A stretch of DNA of 64,000 nt from Streptomyces sp. SJL17-4 (lineage in GTDB: Bacteria; Actinomycetota; Actinomycetes; Streptomycetales; Streptomycetaceae): positions 5,987,501-6,051,500 of the forward strand of contig NZ_CP104578.1 in NCBI RefSeq assembly GCF_036826855.1. The letters run 5' to 3'. Shown piece after piece: positions 8,124 through 16,759 of the stretch; the stretch's first letter is position 1; each line of letters starts with the position of its first letter. The notes under the pieces were generated by a model that worked only from the letters and a program-made list of their open reading frames with translations, did not search any database and had not been told where the DNA came from. Position numbers and translations under genes: made by a program.

Positions 8124-10754
8124 GTGGTGTGGACCGGAACGTGGGTCGCGGAGCGACTGGGCGTCGAACTGATCGGCGACGAGGCGCTGCCGGCCCTGTT
8201 GGGCCTCGCACTGCGTCGCAACCCCAAGCGCGCGCATCTGCTGGTCTCCAGCGTGCTCGGCAAGCACGTGCCGCAGCGGCCGTCCGTGGTCTATGGCTCC
8301 GGCCTCGACCTCGGCCGGCGCGTCCGCGCGCTCCTCGGCGACGAGGAGGCCGCGCGGTCCGTCGTCCTCGGGTACGCCGAGACGGCCACCGCCCTCGGCC
8401 ACGCGGTCGCCGACGGCCTCGGCCTCGCCCCGTACCTCCACTCCACCCGGCGGCCGGTGGCCGGGGTCGCCCGCGCGGGCGGCTTCGAGGAGTCCCACTC
8501 GCACGCCACCTCGCACCTGCTGCTGCCCGAGGACCCCAAGCTGCTCGCCGGCGACGGCCCGCTGGTCCTCGTCGACGACGAGTTCTCGACCGGCAACACC
8601 GTCCTGAACACCGTGCGGGCCCTGCACGAGCGCTACCCGCGCGACCGGTACGTCGTCGTCGCCCTGGTCGACATGCGCTCGGCCGCCGACCTCGGCCGCC
8701 TGGACGCCTTCGCGGCGGAGATAGGCGCCCGCGTCGACCTGATATCCGGCGCCGCCGGCACCGTTCGCCTCCCGGAAGGGGTCCTGGAGAAGGGCCAGGC
8801 GCTGGTGGCGGAACACGAGAGGGCGTACGAGCCGGCAGGTACGGGTTCGGGTACGGGTACGGGTGCCGCGGCCCCGCGTGCCCCGCGTCGGCACGCGTAC
8901 GCGCGCGTGGCGCTGGACTGGCCGGAGGAGGTGCCCGACGGTGGGCGGCACGGCTTCACGCCCGACCAGCGGGACCGCCTGGAGGCGGCGCTGCCCACGA
9001 TGGCGGGCAGGATCACCGAGGCACTGCGAGCCGACCCGTCCGCCGACCTGTCCGCCGACCCGTCCGCCGACCCGTCCGCCGAGGCGGCGCTCGGCGGGAC
9101 CCCCGACGAACAACCGCGCGCCGTCCCCACCCCGCCGCCCGCAGGGCCCCGCCTCCTTGTCCTCGGTTTCGAGGAGCTGATGTACGCGCCCCTGCGCCTC
9201 GGCACCGCCCTGGAGGACGCCGGGCACGACGTCCGCTACTCCACCACCACCCGCTCGCCCGTCCTCGCCGTCGACGACCCCGGTTACGCGATACGCACCC
9301 GGCTCGTCTTCCCCGCCCACGACGACCCAGCCGACGGCCCCGGCGAGCGCTACGCCTACAACGTGGCCGGCGCCGGCTTCGACGCCGTCGTCCTCGTCGT
9401 CGACTCCACCGCCGACACCCCGGCCCTGCACGCCCCGGACGGCCTGCTCGCCCAGCTCGCCGCGCACATCCCGCGCGTCGTGCTCGCCGTCGTCCCCTCG
9501 TACACGCCCACGGCCTCGCCGTACGCCCCGTACGAAGCCACGCCCGAGGTCACCGAAGCCACCGAAGCTCCCGAAAGGAGCTCCATGCTGCCCGAGCCCC
9601 TCCGCGGCCCCGCCTTCTCCTCGTACGCACCCGAGGAGGTCGGCTGGCTGCTCCAGGACCTCTCGGACGTCGAGCTCGAGGCGCCCACCGAGGAACGCGA
9701 GGAAGCCATCCAGAGCGGCGGCGCGCACTACGCCGAGTCGCTCCCCGTCGAGTACCAGCCGAGCGACCGCTACCAGGAGCTGTTCCACGCCGCCCTGGAG
9801 ACCTCGGCGGCCCGCATCGCCCGCGCCGTCGGCACCGTCACCGAGACCGTCCTCGCCGAGCGCGAGCGCCCCGGCCACCGCCCCGTGCTCGTCTCGCTCG
9901 CGCGCGCCGGCACCCCCGTCGGCGTCCTCATGCGCCGCTGGGCGCAGGCCCGCCACGGCCTGGACCTGCCCCACTACGCCGTCTCCATCGTGCGTGGCCG
10001 CGGCATCGACTCCAACGCGCTGCGCTGGCTCGCCGCCCACCACGACCCGGCCGACGTCGTGTTCGTCGACGGCTGGACCGGCAAGGGCGCCATCACCCGT
10101 GAACTCGCCGACGCCATCAAGGAGTTCGAGGCGGCCGAGGGTGTCACGGGCTTCGACCCGGAGATCGCGGTCCTCGCCGACCCCGGCTCCTGTGTCCGTA
10201 CGTACGGCACGCGCGAGGACTTCCTGATCCCCTCCGCCTGCCTCAACTCCACGGTCTCCGGCTTGATCTCGCGGACGGTGCTCCGCGCCGACCTGGTCGG
10301 ACCGAACGACTTCCACGGCGGAAAGTTCTACCGCGAGCTGGCCGGCGCGGATGTCTCCAACGCCTTCCTCGATGCCGTCGCCGCCCGCTTCGACGAGGTC
10401 GGCGCGGCCGTCGACGCCGACGTCAAGGAACTCCTGGCCGCCGACCGCACCCCCACCTGGGAGGGCTGGGCGGCTGTGGAGCGGATCAGCGAGGAGTACG
10501 GCATCCACGACGTCAACCTGGTCAAGCCGGGCGTCGGCGAGACCACCCGCGTACTGCTCCGCCGCGTCCCCTGGAAGATCCTCGCCAAGCGGGGCGCCGA
10601 GGCCGACCTCGCGCACGTCCGGCTGCTCGCCGAGCAGCGCGGCGTACCGGTCGAGGAGGTCGACGAACTCCCGTACAGCTGCGTCGGTCTGATACACCCT
10701 CAGTACACGCGGGGCGCGACAGGCGCCGACGGCAAGGCGGTGGTGTCCCAGTGA
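8124..10754 (+). CDS. Fusion protein: phosphoribosyltransferase - TRSP - StiP-type phosphoribosyltransferase - PELOTA-like domain
   Basis: An 876-residue multidomain protein of the Ter-linked biosynthetic module. Residues 1-230 form a phosphoribosyltransferase with PRPP loop LVDDEFSTGNT at 149-159. A Gly/Thr/Ala linker and a repeat of DPSA units follow. About 350-500 is the TRSP domain (LVLGFEELMYAPLRLGTALEDAGHDVRYSTTTRSP). About 510-810 is a second, StiP-like phosphoribosyltransferase domain with VSLARAGTPVGVLMRR and VFVDGWTGKGA near 645-655. The C-terminus (AKRGAEADLAHVRLLAEQRGVPVEEVDELPYSCVGLIHP) resembles the PELOTA RNA-binding-like domain. Start GTG 8124, with GTG 8127 as an alternative. 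The stop overlaps the next start by 4 bases, so translation is coupled to the HAD gene. Confidence 0.85.
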   Translation: MVWTGTWVAERLGVELIGDEALPALLGLALRRNPKRAHLLVSSVLGKHVPQRPSVVYGSGLDLGRRVRALLGDEEAARSVVLGYAETATALGHAVADGLGLAPYLHSTRRPVAGVARAGGFEESHSHATSHLLLPEDPKLLAGDGPLVLVDDEFSTGNTVLNTVRALHERYPRDRYVVVALVDMRSAADLGRLDAFAAEIGARVDLISGAAGTVRLPEGVLEKGQALVAEHERAYEPAGTGSGTGTGAAAPRAPRRHAYARVALDWPEEVPDGGRHGFTPDQRDRLEAALPTMAGRITEALRADPSADLSADPSADPSAEAALGGTPDEQPRAVPTPPPAGPRLLVLGFEELMYAPLRLGTALEDAGHDVRYSTTTRSPVLAVDDPGYAIRTRLVFPAHDDPADGPGERYAYNVAGAGFDAVVLVVDSTADTPALHAPDGLLAQLAAHIPRVVLAVVPSYTPTASPYAPYEATPEVTEATEAPERSSMLPEPLRGPAFSSYAPEEVGWLLQDLSDVELEAPTEEREEAIQSGGAHYAESLPVEYQPSDRYQELFHAALETSAARIARAVGTVTETVLAERERPGHRPVLVSLARAGTPVGVLMRRWAQARHGLDLPHYAVSIVRGRGIDSNALRWLAAHHDPADVVFVDGWTGKGAITRELADAIKEFEAAEGVTGFDPEIAVLADPGSCVRTYGTREDFLIPSACLNSTVSGLISRTVLRADLVGPNDFHGGKFYRELAGADVSNAFLDAVAARFDEVGAAVDADVKELLAADRTPTWEGWAAVERISEEYGIHDVNLVKPGVGETTRVLLRRVPWKILAKRGAEADLAHVRLLAEQRGVPVEEVDELPYSCVGLIHPQYTRGATGADGKAVVSQ

Positions 10755-11767
10755 GTACGGCGAGTACGACGGATACGGCGACGGGTGCGACGGGTACGGC
10801 GCCGGGTACGGCGGGTACGGCGACGAGCGTGAAGACCACGACGACGCCCCCGATTCCGACCCAGGCCTCGACCCCGGCCCCGATTCCGGCCTCGATCCAG
10901 GCCGCGACCCCGGCTCCGGTCCCGATCCCGGCCGCGAACCAGACCCCGAACGCGATCACCGCCCCCGTCCTGGTGGCGAGCGACCTCGACCGCACCCTCA
11001 TCTACTCGTCCGCGGCCCTCGCCCTCGGCATGCCGGACGCCCAGGCGCCCCGGCTGCTCTGCGTCGAGGTCCACGAGTCCAAGCCGCTCTCGTACATGAC
11101 CGAGCACGCGGCGGGGCTCCTGGCGAGACTGACGGAAGAAGCCGTCTTCGTCCCCACCACCACCCGGACGCGCAAGCAGTACCAGCGCATCCAACTCCCC
11201 GGCAGCGCACCGAAGTACGCGATCTGCGCCAACGGCGGGCACCTCCTCGTCAACGGCGTCACCGACGCCGACTGGCACGCCTCCGTGATGCTCAGGCTCG
11301 CCGAGGAATGCGCACCGCTCTCCGAGGTCCGCGCCTACCTCACCGCGACCACGGACCTGTCCTGGGTACGCAAGCACCGCGTCGCCGAGGACCTGTTCGC
11401 GTACCTCGTCGTCGAGCGGGAGCGGCTGCCCGTGGACTGGCTGGAGCGCTTCGGCGCCTGGGCGGGGGAGCGGGGCTGGACGGTCTCGCTCCAGGGCCGC
11501 AAGGTGTACGCCGTACCGAAGCCGCTCACCAAGAGCGCGGCCGTCCGCGAGGTCGCCCGCCGCATCGGCACGTCGCTCACCCTGGCCGCGGGCGACTCGC
11601 TCCTCGACGCGGACCTGCTGCTCGCCGCGGACCGGGCGTGGCGCCCGGGCCACGGCGAACTGGCCGACAGCGACTGGACGGCCCCCCACCTGGACGTCCT
11701 CGCGGAACGCGGGGTCGCGGCGGGCGAGGAGATCCTGCGCCGCTTCAGGGCGGCGGCCGCCGTCTAG
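10751..11767 (+). CDS. HAD superfamily hydrolase of the Ter module
   Basis: 338 residues. The first ~70 are Thr/Ala/Pro low complexity (TATGATGTAPGTAGTA, then PAPIPASIQAATPAPVPIP) and look disordered. The catalytic domain starts at VLVASDLDRTLIYS, with the HAD nucleophile in DLDRT, then VFVPTTTRTRKQYQRI (motif II threonines) and AAGDSLLDADLLLAADRAWRPGHGEL (motif IV). GTG 10751 overlaps the upstream stop (GTGA). The predicted role, dephosphorylating the product of the phosphoribosyltransferase/CitE module, follows the published Ter model and is not proven here. The sugary GC-repeat N-terminus may mark a later start in reality. Confidence 0.85.
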   Translation: MSTASTTDTATGATGTAPGTAGTATSVKTTTTPPIPTQASTPAPIPASIQAATPAPVPIPAANQTPNAITAPVLVASDLDRTLIYSSAALALGMPDAQAPRLLCVEVHESKPLSYMTEHAAGLLARLTEEAVFVPTTTRTRKQYQRIQLPGSAPKYAICANGGHLLVNGVTDADWHASVMLRLAEECAPLSEVRAYLTATTDLSWVRKHRVAEDLFAYLVVERERLPVDWLERFGAWAGERGWTVSLQGRKVYAVPKPLTKSAAVREVARRIGTSLTLAAGDSLLDADLLLAADRAWRPGHGELADSDWTAPHLDVLAERGVAAGEEILRRFRAAAAV

Positions 11768-11776
11768 CCGACGGGA

Positions 11777-11995
11777 TCAGCTGCAGCAACCGCCACCGCA
11801 GCAGCCTCCGCCACCCCCGCCACCGCTCGGCGCGGGGGCGGCGGAGGCGGAGCCGCCGACGGCCACGGCCGAGAGCAGCTTCACGGTGTCGTCGTGCCCG
11901 GCGGGGCAGGAGGCCGGGTCGGAGGACTCGGCCATGGGCCGGCTGAGCTCAAACGTGTCGCCGCAGGTCCGGCAGCGGAATTCGTAACGAGGCAT
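11777..11995 (-). CDS. FmdB-family zinc ribbon protein
   Basis: 72 residues beginning MPRYEFRCRTCGDTFELSRPM, the FmdB/CxxC_CxxC_SSSS regulatory zinc-ribbon signature, with C8 and C11 and a second site built from SCPAGH. A polyglycine segment and a CCGGGCCS tail follow, unusual and possibly a second metal site. It converges with the HAD gene with only 9 bases between stops. Confidence 0.9.
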   Translation of the reverse strand: MPRYEFRCRTCGDTFELSRPMAESSDPASCPAGHDDTVKLLSAVAVGGSASAAPAPSGGGGGGGCCGGGCCS

Positions 11996-12118
11996 GGGAA
12001 CAGGCTAGAGCCTGAGACCGGCCACGGGCAGGGCACCTGCCCCCTCCGTCCGCCCCAGGGCGACCGACGTCCCCTGTCCCCGGTCCCCGACCGGCCAACC
12101 GCATCCGTCCTCCCCGGG

Positions 12119-13537
12119 TCAGTGCCCGGTGGCGGTGGCGCCCCGCTCCTCCCTGATCCGACCGACGACGTGCGCGGCCGTGGCCCGTACGGCCTCCAGT
12201 TCGGTCAGGAAGTGCCAGTAGTCCGGGTGGCGGCCCTCCAGGGTGTCGACCGCCCGGTCGATCCGCGCGACGGCCTCGTCGAGGGGCCGGGCGTGGCGCG
12301 GGTCGGGGGTGCTGCGCCCGGCCATCGCGAGGCGCTGGGCGTCCCGTACCGCGAACCGGGCGCGGTCGGTCTCCGCCTTCGGGTCCTTGGCGACGGCGTC
12401 GAGGCGGCGCAGCCGGTCGCCGGCGGCCGAGACGGCCTCGTCGGTGGAGTCGAGCAGCGCGCGGACGGTGGAGAGCATCGAGGTCGCGTCCGGCCAGCGC
12501 TGCTCCGCGCGCGCCCTTCCGGCCTCCGCGAGCCGGTCCTCGGCCTGCCGGAGCGTGGTGGCGGCCTGCTCGGGCACGTGCTGGAGGTCCTGCCAGCAGG
12601 GCGCGGTGAAGCGCCGCCGCAGCTCCGAGAGGATCGGCTCGACGCCACTGGTGCGGGTGGTGAGCGCCTCGGTGCGGGTACGGAGGGAGACGAGGCGCCG
12701 GTCGATCTCGGCGGCCCGCTCGGGCAGCCGCTCGGCCTCGGCCCGTACGGCTTCGGCGTCGCGCAGCACCGTGTCGGCACGCTGGAGGGTCTCGGGGACG
12801 CCGTGCCGGCCGGCCCCCTCGTTGAGCCGGGTGAGTTCGGGCCCGAGGGCGGCGAGCCGGGCGGCGAGGTCGTCGGCGCGCAGCCCCCTCTCCCGTACGG
12901 AGTCGAGGGCGCCGCTCGCGCCGCGCAGGGCCTGCCGGGCCCGCTCGACGGCGGGGGCGAGGCGGGCGAGCTGGGTCTCGGCCTGTCCGAGCAGGGGGGC
13001 GAGCCCGGCCTCGAACCGGTCGAGCTCGCCCTTCACGCGGTCCAGTTCGTCCTTGGCGCGGGTCAGTTCGGCGCGGGCCCGGCCGGCGGTCGCGGCGTCG
13101 AGCTCGTCCCGGTCGAGGTCGTGGGCGTCGACGGCGCTGATGTAGCTGTGGCTGACCTCGTCGATGCGGCGCCCGAGCGCCTCGAAGCCCTCGACGGCGC
13201 GGCGCGTCTCGGGGGAGCTGTCGACGGCGGTGATGGTCTCGATGGAGATGCGGAGCCCGCGCTGGGCGGTGTCGAGCTCGTAGAAGGCGGAGGCGGCGGC
13301 GTCCTTGGCGGCCTGGGCCTCGGCGCGCTGGCTCTCACCGCGCCCGCCGAACCAGCGGCGGTTGCCGCCGCCGGCGAAGGCGTGCGGCAGCATCGCGCCG
13401 GCCAGCAGCGGAAGGAGAAGTGCGAGCCGAAGCCCGGAAATGCCCGGCCTGGGGCCGCCTTCGGATCGGGTCTGTCCCCGGCTTGGCGCGTCACGACGCC
13501 GGACGCCGCTCGCCCCCCTCGCGTCGCTCGCCGCCAC
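12119..13537 (-). CDS. Predicted coiled-coil membrane-anchored protein
   Basis: 472 residues. A basic N-terminus (about 1-33) is followed by one hydrophobic segment (GLRLALLLPLLAGAMLPHAFAG), then about 400 residues of heptad-rich helix with many AEAQAAKDAA, RAELTRAKDELDRVKGELDRFEAG and LRQAEDRLAEAGRARAEQ stretches. No enzymatic motif was found. This topology suggests a membrane-tethered extracytoplasmic or cytoplasmic coiled coil, as in many Streptomyces cell-envelope proteins. GTG 13537 has GGGAGAGG six bases upstream. Function unknown. Confidence 0.85.
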   Translation of the reverse strand: MAASDARGASGVRRRDAPSRGQTRSEGGPRPGISGLRLALLLPLLAGAMLPHAFAGGGNRRWFGGRGESQRAEAQAAKDAAASAFYELDTAQRGLRISIETITAVDSSPETRRAVEGFEALGRRIDEVSHSYISAVDAHDLDRDELDAATAGRARAELTRAKDELDRVKGELDRFEAGLAPLLGQAETQLARLAPAVERARQALRGASGALDSVRERGLRADDLAARLAALGPELTRLNEGAGRHGVPETLQRADTVLRDAEAVRAEAERLPERAAEIDRRLVSLRTRTEALTTRTSGVEPILSELRRRFTAPCWQDLQHVPEQAATTLRQAEDRLAEAGRARAEQRWPDATSMLSTVRALLDSTDEAVSAAGDRLRRLDAVAKDPKAETDRARFAVRDAQRLAMAGRSTPDPRHARPLDEAVARIDRAVDTLEGRHPDYWHFLTELEAVRATAAHVVGRIREERGATATGH

Positions 13538-13614
13538 GTACCTCTCCCGTGCTGTGTCCGCCGTGCCCGGTCCGGTTCATTCTCCCACCCGGTAAGGACG
13601 AACACACGGGCCGG

Positions 13615-14385
13615 TCAGTTCGCCGTGAGGACGGAGACGTCACCGTTGTCGCTGCGGACGTTCACGGTGTGCTCGCTCTTGTCGCGGCGGGGGACGTCGA
13701 TCCGGACGTCGCCGTTGTCGCTGGCGCCGGTCACCTCGTACTCGGCGGTGGGGACGGAGACGTGGACGTCGCCGTTGTCGGTGACGACGTCGACGTGACG
13801 GGGGACGGTGCCGAGGGTGATGCGTACGTCGCCGTTGTCGGAGCGGGCGACGACCTCGGGTGCGGTGGCTCCGGCCTCGACGGCGACGTCGCCGTTGTCG
13901 GTGCCCAGGTCGAGCGCACCGCCGGCCTTGCGCACGCGCACGTCGCCGTTGTCGGAGCGCACCTTCATCGGGGTGGCGAAGCCCTCGGCGGTGACGCGGC
14001 CGTTGTCGTTCTCGACGGTGACGGCGACGTCGCGGGGGACCTGGATCCGGTGGACCGCGTCACAGTCGGAGGCGACACCGTCGCAGTCGACCCGCAGGGT
14101 CAGCTTCCCGTCGACGAGCTTCCACTCGGGCTCTGGCCCCGACCCCATGAACACCCACCCGTCGACCTGCCGCTCGACGCGTACGTCGTCGATGTCGGCG
14201 GCGGTGATCACGAGCTCGGAGTCGTCGGAGTCGACGGTGAGGGCGTCCCCGTCGAAGGCGAACGTCTTCCGCTCCACGGGCGCCTCCCCGACATCGGCCG
14301 AGCCGCACCCGACGAGCGCGAGAGAGGCGACGAGCGCCCCACCGGAGGCGAGCAGGACCCGGAACGGACGACGTACAGCGGCCAT
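13615..14385 (-). CDS. DUF4097-type beta-helical lipoprotein with DNGDV repeats
   Basis: 256 residues. A signal peptide ends in a lipobox (LASLALVGC, Cys near residue 27). The mature part contains repeated SDNGDV units: ENDNGRV, RSDNGDVRVR, TDNGDVAVE, RSDNGDVRI, TDNGDVHV, SDNGDVRI and RSDNGDVSV, spaced about 22 residues, one per rung of the right-handed beta-solenoid expected for DUF4097. Such proteins are envelope-associated adhesin-like factors of unknown role. ATG at 14385 gives the only start with a proper signal peptide; the ribosome binding site is weak. Confidence 0.9.
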   Translation of the reverse strand: MAAVRRPFRVLLASGGALVASLALVGCGSADVGEAPVERKTFAFDGDALTVDSDDSELVITAADIDDVRVERQVDGWVFMGSGPEPEWKLVDGKLTLRVDCDGVASDCDAVHRIQVPRDVAVTVENDNGRVTAEGFATPMKVRSDNGDVRVRKAGGALDLGTDNGDVAVEAGATAPEVVARSDNGDVRITLGTVPRHVDVVTDNGDVHVSVPTAEYEVTGASDNGDVRIDVPRRDKSEHTVNVRSDNGDVSVLTAN

Positions 14386-14517
14386 GACGCCGAGACCCCC
14401 ACAAGAAAACCAGAAACGCGGACAGTCCCCCGACCGTAATCCCCCACCACCCGCCGTCACGATCCGGCGACCCACCGTCCCAAGGGTGGGGCTAACCCCC
14501 CACCGAGAGGTATCGGT

Positions 14518-14548
14518 TTGCAGCACCCACCCATGCGCCATGTAGGCT
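14518..14548 (+). promoter_or_regulatory. Putative promoter of tRNA-Val
   Basis: TTGCAG (-35) and TAGGCT (-10) with a 19-base gap, placing transcription start about 10 bases before the tRNA. Confidence 0.5.
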
Positions 14549-14562
14549 GTTGCCTCTTCCAC

Positions 14563-14637
14563 GGGTGCGTAGCTCAGGGGTAGAGCGCTGCTCTTACAAA
14601 GCAGATGTCGGCGGTTCGAAACCGTCCGCGCCCACCA
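14563..14637 (+). tRNA. tRNA-Val (anticodon TAC)
   Basis: A complete cloverleaf with encoded CCA. Acceptor gggtgcg pairs with cgcgccc (one GT pair). The anticodon arm is ctgct-cttacaa-agcag with anticodon TAC and U33 present. The T arm is gcggttcgaaaccgt. The discriminator is A and CCA ends at 14637. No integrated element abuts its 3' end; a hairpin terminator follows. Confidence 0.97.
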
Positions 14638-14650
14638 GTGAGGTAGCCCT

Positions 14651-14690
14651 AGGGCCCTGTTCCGATGACGTTTCGTCGGAGCGGGGCCCT
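14651..14690 (+). terminator. Terminator hairpin downstream of tRNA-Val
   Basis: agggccc pairs with gggccct, and an inner tccga / tcgga stem extends it. It lies 13 bases past the tRNA. Confidence 0.7.
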
Positions 14691-14798
14691 GGGTGTTTGC
14701 GGGGGTTCGAGGTGCGGACATCGGCGTGCCTGCTGCTCTGTGGGAGATCGTCCACGAAGTCCCGGTCACACCGTTAGGCCGTCTCTTTCGGGTCTTGC

Positions 14799-15389
14799 AT
14801 GATGACGGGCATGAACACGGAAGCCTGCGACCCGGCCGAGCTGGCCGCCCTCCGCGAGATCTTCTCGTCCCGCCCCGAGGCGGCGCCGCCGGCCGGGTGG
14901 GAGGCGGTGTGGTCCTTCGAGGCGGAGCACGGCATCGTGCTCCCGGAGCCGTATCGCACGTTCGTGGCAGAGGTCTGCGACGGACTGCGTGCCGGGCCGC
15001 CCTACTACGGTCTGCTGCCTCTCGCGCAGACGCCCCCGGACTGGGGCTCCGGCCGCCCCGAACGCCTGCTTGCCGAGCCCTTTCCGCTCACGGCGGCGTG
15101 GCCGTGGGAGGCGGACGGCGACGAGGAGGCGCTGTCGGTGGAGGAGTTCGAGGCGCGGACGGACCCCGTGTTCGACCACGGCTCGCTGCTGCTGGGCACC
15201 GACGGCTGCGGCATGTACTGGCACTTGATCGTCACCGGCCCGCAGCGAGGTCAGGTCTGGCAGATCGCCGGGGAGGGGGCCATGCCTTTCGGTCCCGAGT
15301 CGCCTGATGCCGTGATGCCGGGCGTCCCCGGCTTCGCGGGCTGGGCCACGCACTGGGCTCAGGGCCGCTCCTGGTTCGAGGGGACCTGA
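14799..15389 (+). CDS. SMI1/KNR4 (SUKH) family protein
   Basis: 196 residues. The SUKH fold is indicated by WEAVWSFEAEHGIVLPEPYRTFVAEVCDGLRAGPPYYGLLPL and the later LLLGTDGCGMYWHLIVTGPQRGQVWQIAGEGAMPFGPE. SUKH proteins include toxin-immunity proteins of polymorphic toxin systems, but many are orphan housekeeping-type proteins, and no toxin gene is adjacent here. Possible starts are 14799, 14802 and 14811 (MNTEACDP); none has a good ribosome binding site, so the start is uncertain by a few codons. Confidence 0.85.
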   Translation: MMTGMNTEACDPAELAALREIFSSRPEAAPPAGWEAVWSFEAEHGIVLPEPYRTFVAEVCDGLRAGPPYYGLLPLAQTPPDWGSGRPERLLAEPFPLTAAWPWEADGDEEALSVEEFEARTDPVFDHGSLLLGTDGCGMYWHLIVTGPQRGQVWQIAGEGAMPFGPESPDAVMPGVPGFAGWATHWAQGRSWFEGT

Positions 15390-15511
15390 GGAGACGGTCC
15401 GAAAGTGACGGCCTGGACAGGGCTGTCCGTGCTCCGGCGGAAGTCGGCGGCGTGAGTGGCAGGGCGGTGGTGAGGTTGACGGGGGCATGGCAGGGCCGGT
15501 GTACTCGCGGG

Positions 15512-16075
15512 ATGGCTGAGGTGGGGGACGCGCCCGAACCCGGGGTGCAGGGCGGCGAGATGACGGCGCAGCGGTATATCGAGACGAGGCTCTGCCAGTA
15601 CCAGGGCTGGTACGACGTCAAGGCGACCCGGATGAAGGCGATGCATCTGCGGATGCGGACCGTCTCCGTCGTCGGTGGTGCGCTCGTGCCCGTGTTCGTG
15701 AATCTGGATCTGGCCTTCGCGCGGGTCACCGCCACCGTGCTGAGCGTCGTGGTCGTCGCCGCCGTGTCGCTGGAGAGCGTCTACCGGTACCGCGAGCAGT
15801 GGAAGAACTACCGGTCCACCGAGCAGCTGCTCGGGCACGAGCGGGTCTACTTCGAGACCAAGGTCGGGCCGTACCGCAACCTGCCGAAGCGGGACGCGTT
15901 CTCGATGCTCGTCGCCCGGGTCGAGAAGGCCATCGCCAACGAGAACTCCGCCACCCTGAACGTCATGACACTCGGCGGGCAGGTCAACTCCGACGTCCAG
16001 CAGCACGGGCAGCACGGGCAGCACGGCATTCCGGTCGCCCGGGAGCCCGAGGCCGGGGAGAAGGCAGAGAAGTAG
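15512..16075 (+). CDS. DUF4231 family two-helix membrane protein
   Basis: 187 residues. After an N-terminal block ARYIETRLCQYQGWYDVKATRMKAMHLRMR-like come two transmembrane helices (VSVVGGALVPVFVNL and ATVLSVVVVAAVSLESVYRY), then the family motif YREQWKNYRSTEQLLGHERVYF. DUF4231 resembles the SLATT group of two-TM proteins, some of which act as pore-forming effectors in conflict systems, but it is also widespread as a single gene. The C-terminus carries a short QHGQHGQHG repeat. ATG 15512 is preferred; a 20-codon upstream extension has no conservation signal. Confidence 0.8.
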   Translation: MAEVGDAPEPGVQGGEMTAQRYIETRLCQYQGWYDVKATRMKAMHLRMRTVSVVGGALVPVFVNLDLAFARVTATVLSVVVVAAVSLESVYRYREQWKNYRSTEQLLGHERVYFETKVGPYRNLPKRDAFSMLVARVEKAIANENSATLNVMTLGGQVNSDVQQHGQHGQHGIPVAREPEAGEKAEK

Positions 16076-16184
16076 ACGCGTGGACGGCCACGGGATGTCT
16101 TCCCGGGGCCGTCCTTTGAGGCATGTGCGGGGGCGTCATCGGCCCCTGCGGGTCGGCGCCGAGGCGATCAACCCTCGTGGTGGG

Positions 16185-16634
16185 TCAGCACCACTTGTAG
16201 TCGACCCGCGTCGAGTTGTACGCGCAGGTGTCGATCCGCGCGCCGTTCGACTTCTTCAGCGTCGCGGTGTCACGGTCGTTGTTCCAGACGTACGCGCCGC
16301 GGTTCTGGTAGACGTTCGTGGCCGAGTTCGTGCCGCGGCCCGTGCGGACCGTCACGATCTTGCCCTTGCCGAGGACGAAGTTGCCGAACGTGTACTTGTG
16401 GTTCGCTGCGTCCGTCAGCGTCCAGCCGCGCAGGTTGACCGCCGCGCCGGTCGTGTTGCGTATCTGTACGTACTCGGCGTTGAGGCTCGTGTTCGAGCGG
16501 CGGTCCGTACCCGGGCTGTCGTAGTAGATCTTGTACAGGTGGACCGAGCCGGCGGCCTGTGCCTGCGTGGGCAGCAGCAGGATGCCGGAGGCGGCGGCCG
16601 CGGTCACGGCCGCGAACGTGCGTGCGCGAAGCAT
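16185..16634 (-). CDS. Secreted lamin-tail-domain protein
   Basis: 149 residues. Signal peptide MLRARTFAAVTAAAASGILLLPTQAQA, then a lamin tail (LTD) immunoglobulin-like fold: HLYKIYYDSPG, NAEYVQIRNTTGAAVNLRGWTLTDAANHKYTFGNFVLGKGKIVTVRTG and AYVWNNDRDTATLKKSNGARIDTCAY. Secreted LTD proteins are frequent in Streptomyces and are thought to help cell-surface or DNA binding; the exact role is unknown. ATG 16634 has GAGGGAC in good position; an upstream in-frame start would destroy the signal peptide. Confidence 0.92.
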   Translation of the reverse strand: MLRARTFAAVTAAAASGILLLPTQAQAAGSVHLYKIYYDSPGTDRRSNTSLNAEYVQIRNTTGAAVNLRGWTLTDAANHKYTFGNFVLGKGKIVTVRTGRGTNSATNVYQNRGAYVWNNDRDTATLKKSNGARIDTCAYNSTRVDYKWC

Positions 16635-16759
16635 GAATGTCCCTCGGTTTCTGCCGGGAGCCCGCCGATGGGCCCCGACGAGCACACAGAATACGCACGC
16701 TCTTCACTCCATCCGCACACTTCGCGGGAGTTGGCGCGGGGGTAATTTAATCTTGGCTC

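Noticed and set aside
7521..10697. Reverse-strand open frame of more than 1000 codons
   Set aside because: It is antisense to the well-supported CitE-like and phosphoribosyltransferase genes; its product is Gly/Val/Arg-rich as expected of high-GC shadows.
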